Positions 43,575 to 55,359 of a stretch of DNA of 64,000 bases are shown here, one piece after another (within the stretch, counting starts at the first letter, position 1; every line of letters starts with the position of its first letter). Below the pieces are notes generated by a model, which did not search any database, was not told where the DNA came from, and saw only the letters and a program-made list of their open reading frames with translations. The translations under genes were made by a program, and so were the position numbers. Origin of the DNA: Chiua virens (taxonomy: Eukaryota > Basidiomycota > Agaricomycetes > Boletales > Boletaceae); contig JAHNUO010000004.1 of the NCBI GenBank assembly GCA_019787685.1, positions 2,542,001-2,606,000 on the forward strand, read 5' to 3'.

Positions 43575-46500
43575 GCAGCCTGACTGGGAAGCTAGTTATC
43601 CGACAAGCCCTTCTTTTTTGTTGTAGTGCCATCAGGCGATCAAGATGCGACGGCTGCAGGGCTGGGACGCGGATTGGCGATCTCGGATAAAGCTCAATAT
43701 CACCAGAGAAACGCTACATGTGCCACCAGAGACCAACTGAGATGATCCCGGGCCTTGCTCACGTCCTCAGACTTTGCGACAATCTTGACTTGCATTAGAG
43801 TGAGGTATAGCGTATGTAAGTATCACAGACTGATCTAAGATACTTGAGTGACGACATTCTCGGATCGACGAAGTTTATGAGCCACTATCGTAGAGCGGTA
43901 TTCTTTTTCTGCTCTTTCAGCTTCTCAATACGCTACAATCGTTGTCGCCAGCGTCGAGATTGACTACTCGGGTAGAAAATACACACCAGACGCCGTTCCT
44001 CCTTCCTCCTCGCCATTTCGCTTGCTTTTTCTTCCTTGGAGATCCCGACAGTCGATTTCGAAAGGGATTCCAACTCTGCTAGCAATGGGGGTGACGACAT
44101 GGGTGTCGATCGAGAACTAGACACGGGCGACACGACGGCGGGTTTGGCGGGTTTGGCGGGGATGTGCGTCGTTTTTCGAGCGTGCGGATGGATATGATGT
44201 TGGGGCGTTAGGGTACGAGAAGGCGGCTGAGGAGAACCCAACAACGTCGACATTGCTGTATCTGAAGGACTGGCTCCTGTATCCATGTCGCCCCATTCGT
44301 CTTTGCCTACGTAGTCAGTAGTCAGATTAGTCGACGTACGTTTTTCAAGAGGAACCGGCGCACCCTGCGGGGGACTGGCAATTGAAACACGAAACCTGAG
44401 CTCGATCGTTGAGGTGAACTTTTCAGGCGCACTTTTGAACGCACCTGACAATGTACACATGAGTACTTATGCTGCGCGAGACACAAAAAACGTACTCCAG
44501 TCACCCTCGTCGGCATTCACGTCCATCAAATCATTGCCCCAGGAGTTGATTTTGCCTTCCTCAGCAACGATCTGTTCAGCCAATTGTGCCGCGACCGAGC
44601 TCCCGTTCATCTTACTTCCGAGTCGAAGGCCTTTCGGTTGTGCGAGGTCGGTCGAACGCAACTGGGAATCCGCACCACCAGTCAGTGCAGACCCGCCATT
44701 GGTAGGTGGTGTCGTACACTCATTCGTGGCATTAGCGATAGTGCTCTGCAAATCGCTCGGAGCAAGCTGTCGTAGAGATATTATCAGCAGAAGAGTGCTT
44801 GACTTCATATATTTTACCTTTTTCCCGAGAGATGGCCCATCCAGCGAATGCCCCCGGCACCTGTGGCTGAGTTGACGAGGCCCGCTTCACTGTCAACCAG
44901 TGCAGCCTCGGGCTGTAGGACGGTTGGTATCAAGATGGAGGGCGCACAGTGACAATACTGGATCTTACCACGGAATCTGCGTGTGTTTCTAAGCGCTTCA
45001 TAAATAGTTCCATCGCCTTGAATCGTATCACAACAAAATACGATCTCACTTTTCTTGATCAATCGTGGCTCCTACGATGTTTGAAATAACCTTGGCAGCG
45101 ACGTCTTCAGCGTTGAAACATTCGCCGGTCGCTGTAAACGCCACGAGACCCGCTACACGTGCGTGCACGAATGAATGCTTGAGAGCTTTTGAAAATGAGG
45201 GCACGAGGACTTTTTGCTTCGTATTGTAACCAAGCGTGGGCCCTAATCGTCCGACAAGAATACACGTGTTTGTTCTTATGGATGCTTCTGGGTCGCTCTG
45301 AAGGCGTGCGAGATGCAGCAGAAGGTCGTTGTTGAGAATGTGACCGCTAAGCTGCACTCATCATGTTTGAGAAGCATCGCAGAGAAAGAAGACGAGACAT
45401 ACCTCTGGGGAAAGAAGAACGATCGCGCGAATTGTTACTCCGCGAATGACAGGAACCGTGTCCGTAAAGCCAGATTGCTCGCCCGTCCCGATCAGGATAA
45501 TACGACCAGAAATGAAAAGGAGCATACGCGTACGAGATTGGGCCAGATCTTCTCCGTGACACCTTTTTTGTCGAGTCTGTCCACATATTCGGCGAAGTTA
45601 TGAAGGAGTGCGATTCGAGTACCTCGATCAGGCCTTGCAAAGAGTCTGGCGAGAGAAGCGAGAGTTATGTCCATGTACTCTTCGGGTCACACACTCCTGC
45701 CGAACTGTAGAATCAAAGGGACGATGGTAACTGCAGACGCGCCTCCATACTCGAGTGCAGTCACGAGGGAAGGGAGAATGCGGAAGGATCCAAATTCGGG
45801 AGGGAATGAGGAACCGGATTCTTTCAACACACTTCATGCGTATCGCTTTTAGTTCATAAGCTCATCACGAGAAATAAATTGTACTTACCGAAGAAGCATT
45901 GCCTTGTCCGATTCGCTGGCGAGGCTGAAGTTGTCGAGGCCAGAGCATGCTCTCACTAATCGATTACCAGAAAAATCCTGAACCGTCGCGAGCCGTCTCC
46001 GCCATTCTGCTAGTCAAGGACGCTTTCGGCGCCGTACGGCCGTTCGGATTCGGGTTGAGAAGTCTCTTGAATGATGGAAACACGGAAGGTGGGATAGAAC
46101 CACGAGACAAGGCTGAGGTGGGCTGAGGTGGTGGATGTGGTGATTCTGCGGTCTCCAGTGAGGGATGCGCAGGGTTGAAGACAGAGTGTAGAAGGAGGCC
46201 AAGTGGATAGCCGTCCACGGCAGACACTGGACTACTGGACACACCATTAATGTGGGGTTCAGCGAGGACACTGAACTGACTCACTCCTTGAACGCGGACC
46301 AGCCGCTCTTCTTGACCTCCGGCGGCACGGAGCTCATCGATCCCGGAAGCAAACTGGCACCCATCGTCTAGAGTGAATTACGTTAACGAAGGTGAGCATG
46401 CCTTGACTCACACGAACTTACATACCCCGGGTTGTCGCCTTTGGGGTTGCTCAAGACTTCAAAACCACCCAACTTCCACTCTTCGGACGGTGATATGAAG

Positions 46501-46884
46501 GTCGCGTTTGGCCTGATGCTGCCGTGGGTCGATCCAGCGGAGTCGTCGATGAATGCGATGGCGACCTATGTAGAACCATGTATTTCGTAACAATAGTATA
46601 GCATTGTAGAAGACGCACCGATGTTCGATGCAGCCCCCAAAGCAACCAGTCGTGTCGTTCCTGCTGGCTCTTGGATGCCCATGCCTGCAACATGGCTCAT
46701 AGCGGCCGGACGCGTTCCGTGATGATGAAAATTGTAGTTTCCGATTCGACGACGTCCATGAATTTGAGCACGTCAGGATGCCGGATGGTACCGTTGGTAC
46801 GTAGCTTGCGCAGCGCTTTCTTGGCGAGCGGGATCGTAGACTTGTTGAGGGGGTGTACGAAGTCGTACTCGAAAACTGAAGCAT
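43575..46884 (-). repeat. Left arm of a 3.3-kb inverted duplication
   Basis: The reverse complement of 48497-51806. Positions in the two arms sum to 95381. Every reading frame compared across the arms is identical in sequence, and I saw no mismatch in the stretches checked base by base. The inner edge is 46884 (homology ends after GAAGCAT) and the outer edge is 43575. Confidence 0.93.
43885..46884 (-). pseudogene. SCY1/CEX1-like pseudokinase gene, left copy, 5'-truncated
   Basis: The mirror image of the right copy at 48497-51496: the same exons, the same stops and the same frame breaks. Upstream of ASVFEYDF the sequence switches at 46884 to a different reading (- strand, DAVLIHPNSSFVRATSSGG) that does not look like a SCY1 N-terminus. 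The start and first part of the kinase-like domain are therefore missing. Confidence 0.75.
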
Positions 46885-48496
46885 ACACGAAGAATGCTTC
46901 GTCGTCCAAAAAATGGTTCCGCCTGAGCTTGTTGCTCTGACGAAGGAACTATTAGGATGGATCAGAACGGCGTCGGTCCAGATCTGAACAGGTGCGCTCT
47001 TTTTTGCCTTTCCCTCGGCACTTTGTTTGTGGCATTCTTCAATCAGCTCTTCAAGAGCAACACAGCGGACCCATATCTCAGCCTAAGCGCCAGTGACCCT
47101 TAGTGGCCGTCCTCGACGCAGCAAGGCATCGGCTTACCTTTTCATCGCCCATTGCTTCTGCTGCTGGAGTCGGCACCATGAAGCGCCCTGTTCAGACCGA
47201 GGATTCTACACCGGCACGAGCTGCGCGTTGCTCAAGTCCGTCACAACGTCGTGCGACTTGCAAGTTTTGAGCTGCGTTGGACGTGTCTGCGACGTGCAAT
47301 GAGCTGAGAAGTTGGCCAGCCCTACGTCTCAGCTTTGCTGAGACGCACCCGGAAGCGACTCGGGATACCTCTCGTCACAACGCACCTCGGACGGCCGGCT
47401 CGCGTCTTCGTCGCGGCGCGTTGTGCAAAAGTAGAGCTCCGAAAGCAAGGGGCGGGTTTGGGTTGAGGCCTGTCAGAGGCGCGACTTGGGTTCTCGAGCC
47501 CCGATCAGTAACCATCATTAGTGGCTGTGCCTTCTTGAACGCCCGAGTTTCTGTCTACACTTCAAGTAATTCGGCTCACCTACAGCTGTGCTGGCTCGAT
47601 TCAAGCAACGAATCGAGTTGCTGTTCGTCCGGGGAACCCTACATTGCGCTTCCGCACGCGCGAACGCCTATTAACGGCCCTCAAGGAGGCAGGTTCGATG
47701 TTGGGACCTTGGGGACGGGAACTAGTAATGTCGATGGATGCGATTTGAACCAAGCGACAGCCGCGGGTTCGTTGCGTGTGCTCGTCTATCACGGCTTACT
47801 GACTTTCAGCCCTGTTCATCAGCCGATGACGTAGACCCAAATCCAAGAACTACTTTGCTGGAGATGAAAACTGGGATCTCAAGGAAGGCCATCGGTCAGC
47901 TTAGGTGCATCAAACATCAACTCGACGGTCATTCTCGCCGGTTCGAGCGTCCTCTTGTTGCTTCACTTTTGTCCGCGTCATCAACGTCGGTTCGTTCGCA
48001 GAAACCTCGGTGACATTATGCCCACTTCCTTCGTTTTCACCTCTCACGAAACTCACCGAAGCAAAGGGCGCGATGTCCCTCGCGATTCATTCGAGCCTTT
48101 TCAATATGCCTGATCAGCGCACGAAGTGAGTTGAGTCTGCCTCGTCCGGGCGGTTTTCGAACGAAGTAGAGAGCGAACGGGAGTCGATACCAAATGCCAC
48201 TACAGCGACAACTCTGACACTTGGACGTCATCGGAAGGTCGTCTTGTGTGCCTGGAAAGACAGAGAGGCTCGCTGGCAAGAGGCCAAGGTGAGTTGACAC
48301 GGGACACATTCATTTGGCGGCTTATCGAGACAGTCCACAGATCAGGCGCTCCAACGTGACCCTACGCACAAGGCACGCTCGGTCCAAAGGTCGCCTCCTG
48401 CGAAACGCTTTGGGTCTTGCACGGTGCCACGAAACGTGTACAGTCACACACGTTCGAACTCTGATTCAAGCTAACCTCACCAGCACATTGGTAGCC
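46885..48496. other. Spacer between the inverted arms
   Basis: 1612 bp of unique sequence, rich in CpG, unlike the transposon-derived parts. On the - strand from 47099 to 46885 there is an open stretch (EELIEECHKQSAEGKAKKSA, then DAVLIHPNSSF) that looks coding but that I cannot name. An open frame at 47277-47834 (+) has no recognisable feature. No gene is supported with confidence. Confidence 0.5.
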
Positions 48497-51496
48497 ATGC
48501 TTCAGTTTTCGAGTACGACTTCGTACACCCCCTCAACAAGTCTACGATCCCGCTCGCCAAGAAAGCGCTGCGCAAGCTACGTACCAACGGTACCATCCGG
48601 CATCCTGACGTGCTCAAATTCATGGACGTCGTCGAATCGGAAACTACAATTTTCATCATCACGGAACGCGTCCGGCCGCTATGAGCCATGTTGCAGGCAT
48701 GGGCATCCAAGAGCCAGCAGGAACGACACGACTGGTTGCTTTGGGGGCTGCATCGAACATCGGTGCGTCTTCTACAATGCTATACTATTGTTACGAAATA
48801 CATGGTTCTACATAGGTCGCCATCGCATTCATCGACGACTCCGCTGGATCGACCCACGGCAGCATCAGGCCAAACGCGACCTTCATATCACCGTCCGAAG
48901 AGTGGAAGTTGGGTGGTTTTGAAGTCTTGAGCAACCCCAAAGGCGACAACCCGGGGTATGTAAGTTCGTGTGAGTCAAGGCATGCTCACCTTCGTTAACG
49001 TAATTCACTCTAGACGATGGGTGCCAGTTTGCTTCCGGGATCGATGAGCTCCGTGCCGCCGGAGGTCAAGAAGAGCGGCTGGTCCGCGTTCAAGGAGTGA
49101 GTCAGTTCAGTGTCCTCGCTGAACCCCACATTAATGGTGTGTCCAGTAGTCCAGTGTCTGCCGTGGACGGCTATCCACTTGGCCTCCTTCTACACTCTGT
49201 CTTCAACCCTGCGCATCCCTCACTGGAGACCGCAGAATCACCACATCCACCACCTCAGCCCACCTCAGCCTTGTCTCGTGGTTCTATCCCACCTTCCGTG
49301 TTTCCATCATTCAAGAGACTTCTCAACCCGAATCCGAACGGCCGTACGGCGCCGAAAGCGTCCTTGACTAGCAGAATGGCGGAGACGGCTCGCGACGGTT
49401 CAGGATTTTTCTGGTAATCGATTAGTGAGAGCATGCTCTGGCCTCGACAACTTCAGCCTCGCCAGCGAATCGGACAAGGCAATGCTTCTTCGGTAAGTAC
49501 AATTTATTTCTCGTGATGAGCTTATGAACTAAAAGCGATACGCATGAAGTGTGTTGAAAGAATCCGGTTCCTCATTCCCTCCCGAATTTGGATCCTTCCG
49601 CATTCTCCCTTCCCTCGTGACTGCACTCGAGTATGGAGGCGCGTCTGCAGTTACCATCGTCCCTTTGATTCTACAGTTCGGCAGGAGTGTGTGACCCGAA
49701 GAGTACATGGACATAACTCTCGCTTCTCTCGCCAGACTCTTTGCAAGGCCTGATCGAGGTACTCGAATCGCACTCCTTCATAACTTCGCCGAATATGTGG
49801 ACAGACTCGACAAAAAAGGTGTCACGGAGAAGATCTGGCCCAATCTCGTACGCGTATGCTCCTTTTCATTTCTGGTCGTATTATCCTGATCGGGACGGGC
49901 GAGCAATCTGGCTTTACGGACACGGTTCCTGTCATTCGCGGAGTAACAATTCGCGCGATCGTTCTTCTTTCCCCAGAGGTATGTCTCGTCTTCTTTCTCT
50001 GCGATGCTTCTCAAACATGATGAGTGCAGCTTAGCGGTCACATTCTCAACAACGACCTTCTGCTGCATCTCGCACGCCTTCAGAGCGACCCAGAAGCATC
50101 CATAAGAACAAACACGTGTATTCTTGTCGGACGATTAGGGCCCACGCTTGGTTACAATACGAAGCAAAAAGTCCTCGTGCCCTCATTTTCAAAAGCTCTC
50201 AAGCATTCATTCGTGCACGCACGTGTAGCGGGTCTCGTGGCGTTTACAGCGACCGGCGAATGTTTCAACGCTGAAGACGTCGCTGCCAAGGTTATTTCAA
50301 ACATCGTAGGAGCCACGATTGATCAAGAAAAGTGAGATCGTATTTTGTTGTGATACGATTCAAGGCGATGGAACTATTTATGAAGCGCTTAGAAACACAC
50401 GCAGATTCCGTGGTAAGATCCAGTATTGTCACTGTGCGCCCTCCATCTTGATACCAACCGTCCTACAGCCCGAGGCTGCACTGGTTGACAGTGAAGCGGG
50501 CCTCGTCAACTCAGCCACAGGTGCCGGGGGCATTCGCTGGATGGGCCATCTCTCGGGAAAAAGGTAAAATATATGAAGTCAAGCACTCTTCTGCTGATAA
50601 TATCTCTACGACAGCTTGCTCCGAGCGATTTGCAGAGCACTATCGCTAATGCCACGAATGAGTGTACGACACCACCTACCAATGGCGGGTCTGCACTGAC
50701 TGGTGGTGCGGATTCCCAGTTGCGTTCGACCGACCTCGCACAACCGAAAGGCCTTCGACTCGGAAGTAAGATGAACGGGAGCTCGGTCGCGGCACAATTG
50801 GCTGAACAGATCGTTGCTGAGGAAGGCAAAATCAACTCCTGGGGCAATGATTTGATGGACGTGAATGCCGACGAGGGTGACTGGAGTACGTTTTTTGTGT
50901 CTCGCGCAGCATAAGTACTCATGTGTACATTGTCAGGTGCGTTCAAAAGTGCGCCTGAAAAGTTCACCTCAACGATCGAGCTCAGGTTTCGTGTTTCAAT
51001 TGCCAGTCCCCCGCAGGGTGCGCCGGTTCCTCTTGAAAAACGTACGTCGACTAATCTGACTACTGACTACGTAGGCAAAGACGAATGGGGCGACATGGAT
51101 ACAGGAGCCAGTCCTTCAGATACAGCAATGTCGACGTTGTTGGGTTCTCCTCAGCCGCCTTCTCGTACCCTAACGCCCCAACATCATATCCATCCGCACG
51201 CTCGAAAAACGACGCACATCCCCGCCAAACCCGCCAAACCCGCCGTCGTGTCGCCCGTGTCTAGTTCTCGATCGACACCCATGTCGTCACCCCCATTGCT
51301 AGCAGAGTTGGAATCCCTTTCGAAATCGACTGTCGGGATCTCCAAGGAAGAAAAAGCAAGCGAAATGGCGAGGAGGAAGGAGGAACGGCGTCTGGTGTGT
51401 ATTTTCTACCCGAGTAGTCAATCTCGACGCTGGCGACAACGATTGTAGCGTATTGAGAAGCTGAAAGAGCAGAAAAAGAATACCGCTCTACGATAG
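48497..51496 (+). pseudogene. SCY1/CEX1-like pseudokinase gene, right copy, 5'-truncated
   Basis: Starts abruptly in the kinase-like domain (ASVFEYDF, then RHPDVLKFMDVVESETTIFI). Exons continue with WKLGGFEVLSNPKGDNPG, a Pro/Ser-rich loop, and HEAT-repeat-like helices (SFPPEFGSFRILPSLVTALE, then SGHILNNDLLLHLARLQSDP, NTCILVGRLGPTLGYNTKQK). The C-terminal tail SKEEKASEMARRKEERR is spliced to RIEKLKEQKKNTALR, with TAG at 51494-51496. SCY1-like proteins act in tRNA export and Golgi traffic (established for the family). Defects: TGA at 48682 after RVRPL, a frame break at GSGFFW (about 49413) and an extra G in a G-run near 50528. The same defects occur in the other arm. Confidence 0.78.
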
Positions 51497-51806
51497 TGGC
51501 TCATAAACTTCGTCGATCCGAGAATGTCGTCACTCAAGTATCTTAGATCAGTCTGTGATACTTACATACGCTATACCTCACTCTAATGCAAGTCAAGATT
51601 GTCGCAAAGTCTGAGGACGTGAGCAAGGCCCGGGATCATCTCAGTTGGTCTCTGGTGGCACATGTAGCGTTTCTCTGGTGATATTGAGCTTTATCCGAGA
51701 TCGCCAATCCGCGTCCCAGCCCTGCAGCCGTCGCATCTTGATCGCCTGATGGCACTACAACAAAAAAGAAGGGCTTGTCGGATAACTAGCTTCCCAGTCA
51801 GGCTGC
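48497..51806 (+). repeat. Right arm of the 3.3-kb inverted duplication
   Basis: The reverse complement of 43575-46884, no mismatch seen. The outer edge at 51806 falls inside a COQ6-like gene, whose exon sequence is cut exactly there. Confidence 0.93.
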
Positions 51807-52521
51807 CAGTTGACGAAGAAAAGCGCGTTGCAAATTGAGATTCTCCGTCAGCCTCGCCATCTCGCTGGACTCGGCGGAATTTGACAGAAGTCCAGCGGCA
51901 TCAAAGATGATGCGTGCATCCAAAATACCATCCCACACCTATGTCAGTTGTGTCAACCAGTCGCGGGCGTGACGAGACACGACGCACCTGCATCTCTCGT
52001 ATGGGGCTTGTGCGAGAATCACACACTGGCACACCCATGCACCAATGCCTACATGATACACGATGTCGAAGCAGCGTGTTTTTGCGATGTCATGAAAGCT
52101 CACCCTCTAGGAAGATTCTTGAAGAGTTTGTGATCGAACCAACATGATTCGAGAATGTATCGTGCGGGAGTGACCAGTCGCGAATTTTGGATAGGTCCCC
52201 GGCATCGATGAGGGCGACGTTGAGGGACTCACGCACGAGCGGGTTATACCCTGTCGTTCAAATACTCTCGCAGCACAGCCAATCCCGAGCAGACACGGAC
52301 TCACCGATTGCACTTGCTAGGGCCAACCCGGCTGGCCCACCTCCAACGATCACGATATCCTTGTCCTGGATTGACTCGGACACAAAAGATCGATGTAACA
52401 CTCTTCGTTGACACGAAATACGGTCGAGGACCCTCCTTGACAGTGAACGTTGCACGTACATAACTGGCCACCTTTTTCGATCACTTCTCGGCCTGCTTAC
52501 TATGTTTAGTAAGCAAGACAC
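51807..52521 (-). pseudogene. COQ6-like flavin monooxygenase, N-terminal fragment
   Basis: The N-terminus is Arg-rich (VQRSLSRRVLDRISCQRRVL), like a mitochondrial presequence. It is followed by the FAD-binding motif DIVIVGGGPAGLALASAI (GxGxxG; 52310-52365) and, after an intron, NVALIDAGDLSKIRDW, FSNHVGSITNSSRIFLE and, after two more introns, MQVWDGILDARIIFDAAGL. These match the order in COQ6, the ubiquinone-ring hydroxylase of mitochondria. The reading stops at 51806, where the inverted arm starts, so the rest of the enzyme is missing here. A complete copy would be expected elsewhere in the genome. Confidence 0.75.
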
Positions 52522-52984
52522 TAATCGCCAGCAGCACCGCCATGCGAAGGGTCGATTGTGCCACCTTCAGTTTTTTCGTGATGGGCCCTGCTAGCTGTTC
52601 CGCACAAGTATAAGTAGTCGACCTCGCACCTGTACATCCTTAGGTTTGGTATGATCATTCGCTCGCTCGCTTTGTGGTTCACTCCGAGTCATCGCTTGTG
52701 AGGTCCCTGGCACGTTTAGAGAGCGGCGGCTACGACCAGTCGTATGAAGACGGACGAATTATGTTAACTGACCCGGTGACTGGTATCGTGAACCACCACT
52801 CATAATCCCCTTATCATGCATCGAAATCAATCCAAATGTAAGTTGTTACAGATCTCTGGATGGCGATCTTGCGATCATAATCCAACAATGCCTTTGTGAG
52901 GCCCCCTCGATGACGTGGATTTCTGGTGAGTTAGTGCTCTGCCTACCTTTCCGATAAGATAACCAGTGTGACACTGAGCTGCCA
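52522..52984. other. Intergenic region between COQ6-like and TPR/HET genes
   Basis: No long ORF. It lies between two divergently read genes, so it may contain both promoters, but I see no clear TATA box. Part of it (52700-52980) may contain a short first exon of the next gene. Confidence 0.4.
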
Positions 52985-54476
52985 GTGATCACCCTATATC
53001 CGACTTTAAATTCAGATGCCCGCAGCAAACTAGAAGACCTGGGGGATAGTGATGTGAATAACAATCAATTCGACGAGGCGACCTCACAGTATACGGTGGC
53101 ACTGTCACTGAATCCTGCTGGCTCACAAGACCTGTTGATGAAGCGAAGCGACACATGGATGGGGAAGGGTGCACGGGAGCATGCCCTGAACGACACGAAG
53201 GAATGGGCAAGATTAATGCTGACGTCCGGCTCATGGAAAGATGCCTTGACTGCTAGCGTCAGTGTGAGTATTCTCTTGCCTTGGCATGCATTGCATGTCT
53301 AACATTTACTTGGCCGTAGTTTACGCTCGAAAGACTCTCGATTTACCAGGCTCTATGTGAGCATCTCGAAATGACCAGCCGTGTGACGGATGCTGTGGCG
53401 TGTTTCCACCAAATGCATAGCCAAGGAATCATTCGAACCTCCATCAGATAGATGCCATGACAAAATAGCGGATGTTGGAAATAGTGTTGTGAACGCTAGA
53501 CAATATGACGAGGCGGTCTCACAATATACGGCGGCGCTGTCGTTGGACCCTACTAGTCTGCAAGACCTGCTGGTCACTGGCAAGCAAAGCAAGGCATGCG
53601 CAGAAAAAGGAGAGTGGAAGAATCCTTCGAACGACGCAAATGAAGTAGTTTATTCAATTTATTCATGATTGACCATGATGCTAATTGGCACTATTCAGAC
53701 AATCAAACTTGATCCACCTTCTCCATTGGGTTGCGAGAGGAAATACGCGGTGTTGCTTAGCATGGAATACGCAATAGACGCGTTCGAAACCATGCTCTTG
53801 AAGATATCAAGATCATCTGATCCAGAAATTCGGGGTGAGAGGTAATCGCATCGTCCTGATATTCTTTCACTGATATTCCCTTGTAGAGCTCTCTCGCTAC
53901 TATGTTTGGCCAGAGCAGACAAAGGAAGTAATTCGTACATCTATCCAGGATGTTCTTCATGATTCGCCATTGGTGCTCATCAACGCCTTATCTGGTCGTC
54001 TGTGTGACAGATCGGGGCAGGCCGCCGCATTCAAATCAGCCCCAGCCTTTACGACACTCGTCACGCTCTTGCACACATGGGAAGGAAACGAACCATTGTA
54101 CGGAAAGGCCACCAAGATTTTGGTGTACGATCTCGAGGCGTCTCCCAGTCACAACAAGCTACAAATGTTCTGCAAGATTGTGCGGGACCAAGGGTTCAAT
54201 TGGGCATGGAGCGACACGTGCTACATCGACAAAGGGGATGATTTCATACTCCAGGAAGCCCTTGTTAGCATGTTTAAGTGGTACGAGGGGTCTGCGATGA
54301 CCATCATCTGCGGCGCTCTGATGATGAGCAAATGGAACTCGCGTAGGTGGACCTTGCAGGAATACCACGCATCTAAGGCGGTCCGAACCTGGATACGAGC
54401 ATCCTTGCATGGAGCGGGAGATCCGGCGGGTTCAATAGCTGTCTTCCAGCCGATATTGGCGTATTCGACCCCTTGA
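52985..54476 (+). pseudogene. TPR/HET-domain protein, interrupted
   Basis: Two TPR-like units: DVNNNQFDEATSQYTVALSL near 53050 and NARQYDEAVSQYTAALSLDP near 53500. After a GTGAGT intron near 53263-53318 comes FTLERLSIYQALCEHLEMTS. The C-terminal part (53970-54476) is HET-like: TKILVYDLEASPSHNKLQMF, the WAWSDTCYIDKGDD motif with the invariant CxID pattern, and WNSRRWTLQEYHASK. HET domains act in fungal nonself recognition and cell death. A TAG near 53447 and frame changes near 53665 and 53840 (the latter two may be introns) suggest that it is damaged or wrongly spliced in this view. Confidence 0.7.
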
Positions 54477-54943
54477 TTTCTTACATTCCGACAACCATTC
54501 CCGATGCCGAGATTGGCGGTCTGGATGCTTCCTCATTCGATCTTGGCTCGGCGTACTAGATCTTAATCAACAGCGCGAAGAGTTCTGACTACACTGTTAT
54601 CAATGAGGTAGATCTCTGAGAGTCCCGATCATCGGCGGCGTTCAGAAGCTTAAACAACAATATTGTCATACGCTTCTGATTGATTGTTTAGGTAAAAACA
54701 ATGCGAAAGGCACCACGAATGTCACCACCTCCTTTTGCCTATGCTAGCAGACCCAAATCCCACCTTTTCCCTGTTAGTACGAAGAAGTTTTCTAGGCGGC
54801 TCCGATTCGGTCCTAGAATGTCCACTTTGCGCAGCCATCGAGGAGACCTTTCTTGAGTGTTGAGGGCGAGGAGGACTATCCAATAAGTATAGCTTCTCAA
54901 CGTTTCTCTTCGAGTTGAGCTGGGTTGTTGGTTTGCTAGCATC

Positions 54944-55291
54944 ATGACAGAGTACTTCGCCTGCCACGACGTGGTGGAACTATACGTTAGTGACATCATG
55001 CACGATGGTTACATTATACCCACCGTCACCGCCCATGGGTTCCCACAAGTTGCGAGTATCCAAGGTGTCTTGGCTGTTGAACGAGGCGGCAATTTCGGCA
55101 TCGCCAGCTTCAATCACTTCATTCAACTGTCACAGACGAATATAGTCAATGTGCGCTATACTCACCAACCGTGGGCTCGGGTAATTCCTGAAGGACCAGT
55201 TCACCTTGTCGATAAGTGGATTGTTAGCGGTGATGGGTGCTACCAGAATACATTCCCATGCGTACCGGCTACAGGCTCAGAAGATTTGTGA
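54944..55291 (+). CDS. Hypothetical 115-aa ORF
   Basis: An ATG-started ORF (MTEYFACHDVVELYVSDIMH) with balanced composition and no recognised domain, signal or membrane span. It lies between the HET gene and the 3' end of the SNF2 gene, which it faces. The stretch 54480-54943 before it has nothing recognised. It may be a fragment of a larger gene or chance. Confidence 0.3.
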   Translation: MTEYFACHDVVELYVSDIMHDGYIIPTVTAHGFPQVASIQGVLAVERGGNFGIASFNHFIQLSQTNIVNVRYTHQPWARVIPEGPVHLVDKWIVSGDGCYQNTFPCVPATGSEDL

Positions 55292-55359
55292 CTATCTGGC
55301 TCCCCTGAATCGTTGGGCGGTTCAGGTGCTTCTGGTGGTGAAATATTGTTGCATAGAAA

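Noticed and set aside
47277..47834. A 185-aa ORF in the palindrome spacer
   Set aside because: No recognisable motif, biased composition in CpG-rich DNA and no support from a second copy. Not called as a gene.
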